Shown here one piece after another: positions 57,090-64,000 of a stretch of 64,000 nucleotides of DNA; position 1 is the stretch's first letter, and each line of letters begins with the position of its first letter. The DNA comes from Cryptomeria japonica (lineage: Eukaryota > Streptophyta > Pinopsida > Cupressales > Cupressaceae), in NCBI RefSeq assembly GCF_030272615.1, contig NC_081414.1, forward strand, positions 813,293,069 to 813,357,068, given 5' to 3'. The translations under genes and the position numbers were made by a program. The notes beneath the pieces were generated by a model. It was not told where the DNA came from. It saw only the letters and a program-made list of their open reading frames with translations, and ran no database searches.

Positions 57090-57320
57090 CACCACCGTAC
57101 AGTGGACACACGGTGCCACCGCATGGTGACCCGTGGTGCCACTGCACAGTGACCCCGTGGTGCCACCGCACGGTGGACCCGCGTTGACACCGCACGGTGA
57201 CCCCGTGGTGCCACCGCACGATGGACTCACGTTGCCACCGCACGGTGACGCCGTGGTGCCACCGCACGGTGGACCCACGTTGCCACCGCACGGTGACCCT
57301 GCAGTGCCACCGGCGTGGCC
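57090..57320 (-). repeat. GC-rich 21/22-bp tandem repeats between pol and extra ORF
   Basis: About ten units of the form GTGCCACCGCACGGTGACCC alternate with GGACCC(A/G)CGTTG variants, giving a higher-order period of about 43 bp. The word CCGCACGGTG is semi-palindromic, and CCGTACGG/CCATACGG words continue to 57420. All three minus frames are open across it. Tandem repeats at this place are typical of Tat-lineage elements and are known to seed satellites. Confidence 0.85.
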
Positions 57321-57442
57321 CCCATCGTATAGTGCCTCCATTTTTGTTTTTGTTTTTTTTGTTTTGTTTTTTCGACCAACCATACGGTCAACTGTCGTAC
57401 GAACCCCTATGACCGTACAGTTTTTTGTTTTTGTTTTTTTTT

Positions 57443-58594
57443 CTAATTGTCATTTCTTCTAGAGGGTCTGGGATCAGTCGCCCGTCTCTGTTCCTGGTAC
57501 TGTTTTAATTTCAACCTATTGACGGCATCTAGTATCTCCTTCTCGTCGAGCGTCCACAACTTGATCGCCCCGTTGGCATTGACCTCGCATACCATGAAGG
57601 GCTCTAGCCAACGCGCTTTAAATTTTCCTGGTTTGATTTCGTTCCTCCCATTGAATTTCAACACTAACTGCCCCAGAGTAAACTTCATTCGACGAAGATG
57701 CTTGTCGTGCCAAACCTTCTGTCTTTGTTGGGCTGCCTCTGTGGCCCATTGTGCCATCATTCTTTGTTCGTCCAACTTGCTTAAGGCATACAGTCTCTCC
57801 CTCAGGCTCTCCATATCCCCGAGTTTGTTCTCTACTGCAATGCGAAGGCTTGGCACCATGAATTCCGTTGGCACCACAGCTTCCTGCCCGTACATGAGTT
57901 GGAACGGAGTCTAGCCTGTGGTCACCTTGTAGGTTGTACGATAGGCCCACAAGACCGAAGGTAACTTTTCTTCCCAGTCTTCTCCCTCGACACCGCACGA
58001 CTTGTATATCACACTCACAATAATCTTGTTGGTAGCCTCGGCCTGCCCATTGGCTCACGGGTAATAGGGGCTAGACAATGAACGGAAAATCTTGAATTCC
58101 GTAGTAAGGAGTTTAATAACGTGATTCACAAAATGTCCACCCCTGTCGCTTGTCAACTGCATAGGGATCCCATATCGTGTAATAATTTGCTCGTAGATGA
58201 ATCTTGCTGTACTTACGATCGATTTATCAAGTAGGGCCCGTGCTTCAACCCACTTCGTTAAATATTTAGTGGCTACCACAATGTAGCGACACCTCTTAGC
58301 ACGGCTCACCTTGAGCGGCCCGATAAAATCCAACCCCCAGCGTTCGAATAATTCTTGAGAATGCGAAGGGTTGAGGGGCATGAAATCCCTTTTCAGCGGC
58401 CTCCCCACTCTCTGGCAGGTATCACAACCTACAACCCATTCCCTCGCATCATTATATAATGTGGGCCACCAGAGGCCTGCTAGCAACACCTTCCTTGTTG
58501 TCGTGTCCGGTCCCATATGGCCTCCTGCGGGCCCCTCATGTGCTTCCCTCAAGACGCTTGGCACCTCTTCCTCTGTCACACACCAGCGTAACAC
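57443..58594 (-). pseudogene. gypsy-2 integrase
   Basis: The integrase inserts element cDNA into the chromosome. The zinc-binding domain has the HHCC pattern in HEGPAGGH...CDTCQ (58594-58420). The catalytic core shows Asp in GLDFIGPL and TSDRGGHF. A stop in SSPYYP*ANGQ at 58055 precedes the region of the catalytic Glu. The frame then shifts, and the C-terminal part (57895-57443) has MYGQEAVVPTEF, a GPY/F-like WLEPFMVCEVNANGAIKLW and the end SRRNDN. One stop and at least one frameshift disable it. Confidence 0.9.
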
Positions 58595-58599
58595 TGGTC

Positions 58600-59326
58600 G
58601 GGCCCCATTTTATACAATAAACCATTAATCAGCTGGAATGTGCGGCTTCTCAACACAAGCTTTCTTCGCTCTCCCGACGGCATGCCTTGGGGGAATACAG
58701 AGGTGGAGAGATATTCCTCGATGGCAATATACCATGGTGGTAGTACTACGATCTTGAATAGGTGGGCGTATCGAAAGTCGTCATTTACCCCTTCTGGCGG
58801 CTCTCCGAGACAATTGGTCAACAATGACATGGCTTTTGCTTGGCCGTACAATTATTGTGAACATAAACTCCTAAAGTAGCAGTAGCCATCTGCTTATCCT
58901 GCCTTAAATGATGGGTTTGTTTACCAGGTACATCAAGGCCTGATGGTACACATAGAAGGTGAAGGGTGTCGCTAGCAGGTAGTGTCGAAATTTCTATACA
59001 GCATAGACCATCCCGAGGGGCTCCCTCTCGGTGGTAATGTAGTTCCTCTTGACTTTCAACATCAACCTACTCACAAAATAGATGGGGTGATCCAACCCGT
59101 GTGCCCCTTCCTGCGCTAGCGTAGCATCAATGGCATAGTTCGAGGCATCCACGTGTACGTGGAATTCTCGGTCCCAGTTTGAATAGGCCAGAATGGGTGT
59201 CGCCACCAATCTCGTCTTGAGTCCCTGGAATGCTTCCCTTTGTGCCGAGTCCCATATGTATGGTTCGCCCTTTCGAGTTAGTTTGTCGAGTGGAAATGAA
59301 AGTTGGGCGAAGTTCTTGATGAACTT
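58600..59326 (-). pseudogene. gypsy-2 RNase H and connection
   Basis: RNase H degrades the RNA of the RNA-DNA hybrid. The segment 59209-58994 has FHVHVDASNYAIDATLAQEG (first catalytic Asp) and IYFVSRLMLKVKRNYITTER (Glu). The remainder is frame-shifted (YHQALMYLVNKP), and the tether to integrase reads from about 58851 to 58600. The second half of the domain is deleted or unrecognisable. Confidence 0.8.
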
Positions 59327-60419
59327 CTAGTAGTATCCAATGTGTCCCAAGAAGGACTTGACTCCTGTCACATCAATGGGCGCCTCCATTTCCACAATTA
59401 CTCGTACCTTATCTGGGTCAGTTTTCAGTCCAGCTTTGCAAACGATATGGCCCAGCAACTTCCCCTGTGGTACCAAGTGGGTGTCTTCGCTACTGAAAAT
59501 CGACCAAACATCCAAAAAGGCTTTAAAATTTCCCACCGACATCTTATCCAAGATGTGAAGAACTATCCACTGGAAGGTTGCAGGAGTGTTGCACAAGCCG
59601 AAAGGCATCCGATTGTACACATGTACTCCATCTTCCACCACAAAGGTGGTCTTCAGCTTGTCCTCCTCAACTATCGATCTGGTTCTACCCTGAGAAGCCG
59701 TCGAGAAATGAGTACATTTCATGGCCAGCCACCTCCTCCAGGATACTATCTGTGAAGGGTATGGGAAACAGGTCCTTGATGGTGACGACGTTGAGGCACC
59801 GAAAATCCACGCAGATGCGGATCTCGTTGGCCTCCTTTAGTGAAATCACAATCGGCGAGACCCACTCACTTGTCTCCACTCGAAATATGATGCCGGCCTC
59901 CAGCATCCGTCCGATCTCCTCGTTCACCTTGGCAGCATAGTTTTTGTTCATTCGGTATGGCCTCTTCCATACCGGTTGAGCTCCTGGGACCAATGGTATT
60001 CGGTGGACACACATTTCTGGAGGAACCCCCTTCAGGTCCTTGTAGGACCACGCGAATACGTCCTTGTATTCCAGGAAGATTTTGAATGCTACAGCCTTCA
60101 ACACTAGGCTCCAATCGTCGCCTACCCAGATATTTCGGGGATTGGCAGTGTCCCCCAGGTTTGTTTCCTTCACAGTGGGGTCTTCATACCGCATTGGCCT
60201 ATCTTTCAAAAATTCGTATGCCAAGACATCATTTATTTTGGCGTCTCCCTCCTTGTACTCTGTGTATTCTGGCGGAAACTCCTCCTTCTTGCCTGGCTCG
60301 TCCTCAATCTGTAGCATGTGACAAGCCGGATGAAACACTTCATAGTCTTCCATTTGCCAGTGGAAGAGTCCATTCAAGGAGGAAGTGTCATCTTCTGAAC
60401 ATCCACCAAGTTCCAGCAC
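59327..60419 (-). pseudogene. gypsy-2 reverse transcriptase
   Basis: The N-terminal part (60419-59685) holds FAWSYKDLKGVPPEMCVHRI, RPYRMNKNYAAKVNEEIGRM, RICVDFRCLNVVTIKD and FLDGFSG. A stop and a frameshift near 59695 lead into 59722-59327 with FGLCNTPATFQ. The catalytic YxDD position reads FLDVWSIFS, so the second Asp is Val. About 30 codons after SSEDTHL are missing before VPQGKLLGHIVCKAG. The enzyme is dead. Confidence 0.9.
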
Positions 60420-60527
60420 TCCTTCCTCGTTTGGTTCCCTCTCGTCTTTACCTTCATAGGAGTCCCACTCCCATCTGTTTGAATCCTCCGAATCTGAGTC
60501 AGATGACGCCAGTTCCTCTCCGACAAC

Positions 60528-62922
60528 CTAGGTCCTCAAATCAATGGTATACTTCCGTCCCCCTTTCTCCATAGAAAGGGTGTTCTTTTTCCAGTCGTGG
60601 TTCACCTTTGCTGTAACCAACCACCCTCTACCCAAGATGGCGTCGTAACCCTTCTTCTTGAGTGGGATTACCACAAAATCTAGTATGAAGGGTTGTGTGT
60701 CGATGGTGACCGGCTGGGCCATCAGGGTGCCAAGTGGCTTGATGTCATGCTGGTCTGCATCTACCAAGTTGAACGTGGGTGGCCATAGTGTTGGCTTCCC
60801 AAGCTTCTTCCACGTATCCTCTAGCAATACATTCACCCCCGAACCTCTGTCCACGATGGTGTCTTTAAGGATAGCCTCAAGAATTCCCATCTCTACTACA
60901 GCAGGATCTCGACCACTATTTAAGGCCAACAACATTGGGTCAGCCGAGGGGCTGACCAGAGCTTCCGCCCGTGTGGCACGCAAAGGTGCCTGCGTAGTGG
61001 TTTGTATGGAACTAAAAATGGCGGTTCTCAACTGTGGCATTGTTTCCAGAAGGTCCTTTACCCTTATAGGCACTTCCATCTGCAGTACTTGCCCAATGAT
61101 GTTATTTTCAGCTTCCGTACGGGATGATGTACTCACCCCCTCATTGTTCCGTCGTTCAGTCGTCATCTCACGTTCGATATTGGCTTTTGCCTCGCATAAT
61201 CTCTCCTCCGTACGGGGGTCGAGATACGTGGCCTTTTTCGTCTGAGCGCGGGTGATAGCCGGTACTTCCTTCTCACCAGTCTTCTCAATGTTGAGGAGGT
61301 TAACCCCTGGCTTAGGGCAATTTGTGTCCTCATGGTCGCCTAGCCCACACCATCGGCAAAGGTGCTGAGGGGTGGCTTCCTTCGTGCAATCACGGGCGAA
61401 GTGCCCCCATTGATTGCAGGCCCTACACTGGATCATTGGCCGGCCCTTGGCGTCATACAAGATGCGGCTTCTGTTATTGTTATTGTTATTGTTATTGTTC
61501 CTTCCGCCGCCGCGTCTGTTGTCCCGGTAACCTCCAGATGATGTCGTTTGCTGGGCCATACCCACTGGCACGGATTTTGTGGCCTGCTCAGTGAACAACA
61601 CTTGGTTCATTTGCATACTTCGGGTCTTCGTGTTGTATGGGCACTCCTTAATGGAGTGTCCCATCACTTGGCAAATCTCACAAAAGGCCTTCTTCGGGCA
61701 AGTACCCTTCGTATGTCCTTTGCACTCCGTGCACCATACGTCGCCTTCTGTCCGACCCGTGCTTCTCATTGTTTTAAATTCTTTCCTCATTCGCTCCATG
61801 TCTTTCTGGAGCACTTGCACCTTTTTGCCCGCCTCACCATCGATGTTGCTTCCCTCGGAAGAGTCATCATCCTCAGACGAGCTATCCTTCTTTTTTTTCT
61901 TGGATGTCTTGGTCTCGCTCTCGAGATCCATCGCTCTATTATACGCGTCTTCGTACGAGGTTGGTGGAACAATTTTCATCTTCTTCCGAAGGGAGTGTTT
62001 CAATCCCTCCACGAACCATCTCTTTTTCAACCCATCTGTTGATTGACTCTCCATTTTCCCCAATAGTTCCTTGAGCCGCCGACTATAAGCTCGCACAGTC
62101 TCGTTCTTGTTCTGCTTTGTGCCATAGATTTCGGCTACTATTTCGTTGTCGTCTTTGAGGAGGCGAAACTCTATCCCTAACTCCTCCTTCAGGTCGGGCC
62201 ATGTGCCGGCTTTGGCCTTATCCATATCTGAGTACCAGTCTATGGCCACTCCCCTTAAGGTTGCTAGAAATTGTGTTACCCATTCGTCTTAAGTCGGTAA
62301 CACCATTCGCTGACCATATGGTTTCGCAAGTGCGGCAATGGCAGACAAGATCTTCCTTCCCGTCGCCGTTGAACTTCGGTAGTTTCTGTTTACTCGCCAT
62401 CGATGGGGGTCGTCTCCCCGGAGGTGGCTGTGGCGGTGTTTGTACCCCTGCGCCGCTCCCTCCGGCGCTGGTGTGTCCTACGTGGGTGAATGGGGGTACG
62501 GTGTTTTGCCTGTCGTGTGTCGCACCTACAGCCGTACGGTTGTCTTCCCCTTCGTTCTCACCCATGCCCACTACTGGCTCCCTTTGGTGATCCTCACTTC
62601 GTGGCATAAGGGATAAGTTTCTGAACTGATCCCGGGTTTCTTCGACTAGATTCCTCCGTAACCTTGTTTCCTCTAGAAACTCTTCGTGGCTTCTCACCCT
62701 ACGGTGTTCTGGTGACGCGTAGAAATTTCCCTCGGCTTCTGCACCCTCCGTGACACCTCCTTGGTTCCCTTCGGGCAACCCTTCGACAGGTCGTCCTTCG
62801 GCAAGTTGCCTCAACCTCCGTCTACGTTCTACTTGTTGCTCCAGAATCAAGGCCCTCTGTGCAGCCTCCCACTCCTCCGTTTGTGCTTTCTTATTTCTAT
62901 CTTTGTTTAATAGGTTGGGCAT
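60528..62922 (-). pseudogene. gypsy-2 gag and protease
   Basis: Gag starts at ATG 62922. A single-base insertion near 62290 splits it, and the frame resumes as a 573-codon segment ending at 60528. It shows the gag core (AIDWYSDMDKAKAGTWPDL), a basic stretch, three CX2CX4HX4C knuckles (CEICQVMGHSIKEC, CRACNQWGHFARDC, CRWCGLGDHEDTNC) and a poly-Asn run from a microsatellite (61470-61500). The aspartic protease has VDRGSGVNVL where DGGS or DSG is usual, and the C-terminal AILGRGWL. A TAG at about 60530 separates it from RT. Confidence 0.9.
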
Positions 62923-63475
62923 TAATTCCCGTACATTTCCATGAATAACAACACAAAAAAAAAGAACACTCCTTTATTAATTCATCTCATTAGATAAAAC
63001 TTGTGCCAATATTCTGCCACCTTTATTCAAATATAGAATGTTCTTTTATCCCTCTGGGATTCAGGGTTCAATTTCCTCTTGGCCTCGTGCCATCACGTTC
63101 CGCTTCCCGACGGCTGCTTTCTTCTTACTGTTGGAGGATTTGTCGACGTCGCTCTTCTCGGGCAATCTCCTCCAGGCGAGTTCGTTGTGCCAGTGATGCC
63201 TGTGCAGCAACCGGGGGAGGTGGTTCATCAACCGATTTACTGCCGGGCTAACTTCCAGTGTTATCCACACGGCACTTGTTGGGATTTCAGCCTCCGTGGC
63301 TTCTCTTCGGACGTAGGTCTCGATGGCTACCTAGAGTAGGATTGAAAATTCCCTCGTCGCAGTGTCTTCCCCGTTGTAGAGCTCTGTTTGCGCGTCATCG
63401 GCCTCTGGGTTTATCTCACCAACGGGTAGGCCCATCGTGTCTGAGCGCCTTCCGCTCCCTCCGTTCCCAAGTATG

Positions 63476-63492
63476 TCTAGGCAGTGGCGCCA
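63476..63492 (-). other. gypsy-2 primer-binding site
   Basis: Two bases after the 5' LTR the minus strand reads TGGCGCCACTGCCTAGA. TGGCGCC is the start of the primer site used by many Tat/Athila-type elements. The exact tRNA cannot be assigned from the remaining bases. Confidence 0.7.
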
Positions 63493-63494
63493 AA

Positions 63495-63761
63495 TGTTTA
63501 CCCTCTCGGGTAAATAGCTTAAAGCATACAGATAAAACACGTAATGCAGAATAATAATGCCATAGACATCAGATAAAATATAAGAGATGTTATTCCATTC
63601 ATAATCGTGTCTCACAAGTTACATTCGGAAGTATATAAAGGTACCGAGGGGGTGCGAGTGCCAACCATCGCACCGTAACTACCATCCCCAGGTTACCGAC
63701 TAACAAAGACAATTACAACTTAATTAACTAGTTTTATTCGTGTACAATATCGCCGCCAACA
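63495..63761 (-). repeat. gypsy-2 5' LTR
   Basis: 267 bp, the same length as the 3' LTR, with seven substitutions between them. The TSD copy TATGT follows at 63762. After it the host sequence continues TTGGAGGC and shows no recognisable gene to the window end. Confidence 0.95.
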
Positions 63762-64000
63762 TATGTTTGGAGGCAAATAAGCTTGGGCACACTATGATAA
63801 TGTGATTGCACAAGGCGCTAAGGAGGATATGTCCCCATACTTAGTCAATTTCACTCCTCTAGGCCTGAGCTCACAACATGGATTTTGACACTCATGACAC
63901 CAAAGTGACATGCTTGCAGTTCCGTTACCACTCCTAGCTTGCACATTGTCAAACCCTAATCAGAGACATCTAGCATCCCTAGCAAGACTTGATTACTTAG

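Larger units (their letters stand above)
49890..63761 (-). mobile_element. gypsy-2: complete but dead Ty3/gypsy element with extra ORF
   Basis: The element runs LTR to LTR with target duplication TATGT (49885-49889 and 63762-63766). It spans 13,872 bp, or about 9.75 kb without the B2 insertion. Order on the minus strand: 5' LTR, primer site, gag, protease, reverse transcriptase, RNase H, integrase, GC-rich tandem repeats, extra ORF, polypurine tract, 3' LTR. The extra ORF, the TGGCGCC-type primer site and the repeats between pol and the 3' LTR fit the Tat/Athila side of plant Ty3/gypsy. Stops, frameshifts and a lost RT catalytic Asp show that it cannot move on its own. Confidence 0.95.

Overview
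The window is plant nuclear DNA made almost entirely of transposable elements. I recognise no intact host gene, no rRNA and no bona fide tRNA. The very long nested insertions, decayed Ty1/copia and Ty3/gypsy fragments and AT-rich spacers fit a large, repeat-rich genome. My guess is a gymnosperm, possibly a conifer, but that is an inference from style and no taxonomic marker is visible.

Layout. 0-11 kb: a tRNA-derived SINE (195-465), a TATCGG-rich tract with three consecutive hairpins, a broken minus-strand copia gag (3977-5514) whose primer-binding side abuts a 138-bp near-perfect palindrome, degenerate repeats, and the 3' part of a TGTTG...CAACA long terminal repeat (family C, to 10999). 11.2-15.8 kb and 42.4-43 kb: one decayed plus-strand Ty3/gypsy element (gypsy-1), split inside integrase by a 26.6-kb nest. 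15.8-42.4 kb: four LTR-like units inserted one inside another, each with its own perfect 5-bp target-site duplication (TSD): A1 (+, CTATG) contains A2 (-, ATATC), which contains B-minus (-, AAACC), which contains B1 (+, CAAAC). A hAT-type MITE with an 8-bp TSD sits in the last part of A1. 42.7-45.2 kb: a tandem triplication of the gypsy-1 LTR/flank junction, with another hAT-like element inserted. 47.6-48.5 kb: a third hAT-like element. 49.9-63.8 kb: a complete but dead minus-strand Ty3/gypsy element (gypsy-2) with 267-bp LTRs differing at 7 positions, TSD TATGT and an extra ORF downstream of pol. That ORF is interrupted by a further plus-strand family-B unit (B2, TSD CAACC).

The most interesting content is the A/B unit family. 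Each unit runs from TGTTGTGAC to CAACA. In order it carries: (1) an array of 12-19 short hairpins spaced about 165-180 bp; (2) a promoter module of two AAGTCGGCC boxes about 50 bp apart followed by a TATA box; (3) in A, a roughly 1,060-codon gene of unknown function, reduced in B to a short N-terminal remnant; (4) a palindromic double telo-box AAACCCTAATTAGGGTTT; and (5) a second TATA box and about 0.85-1.5 kb to the 3' end. Hairpins of A and B differ by a compensatory A-T to T-A exchange in the inner stem. If these are solo LTRs they are exceptionally long (about 8.3 kb in A, 4.1-4.8 kb in B), and A carries a gene with its own promoter inside U3. If they are not LTRs, they are an undescribed single-unit mobile element. 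All five are complete to the TSD, and none has an internal region or a partner LTR here.
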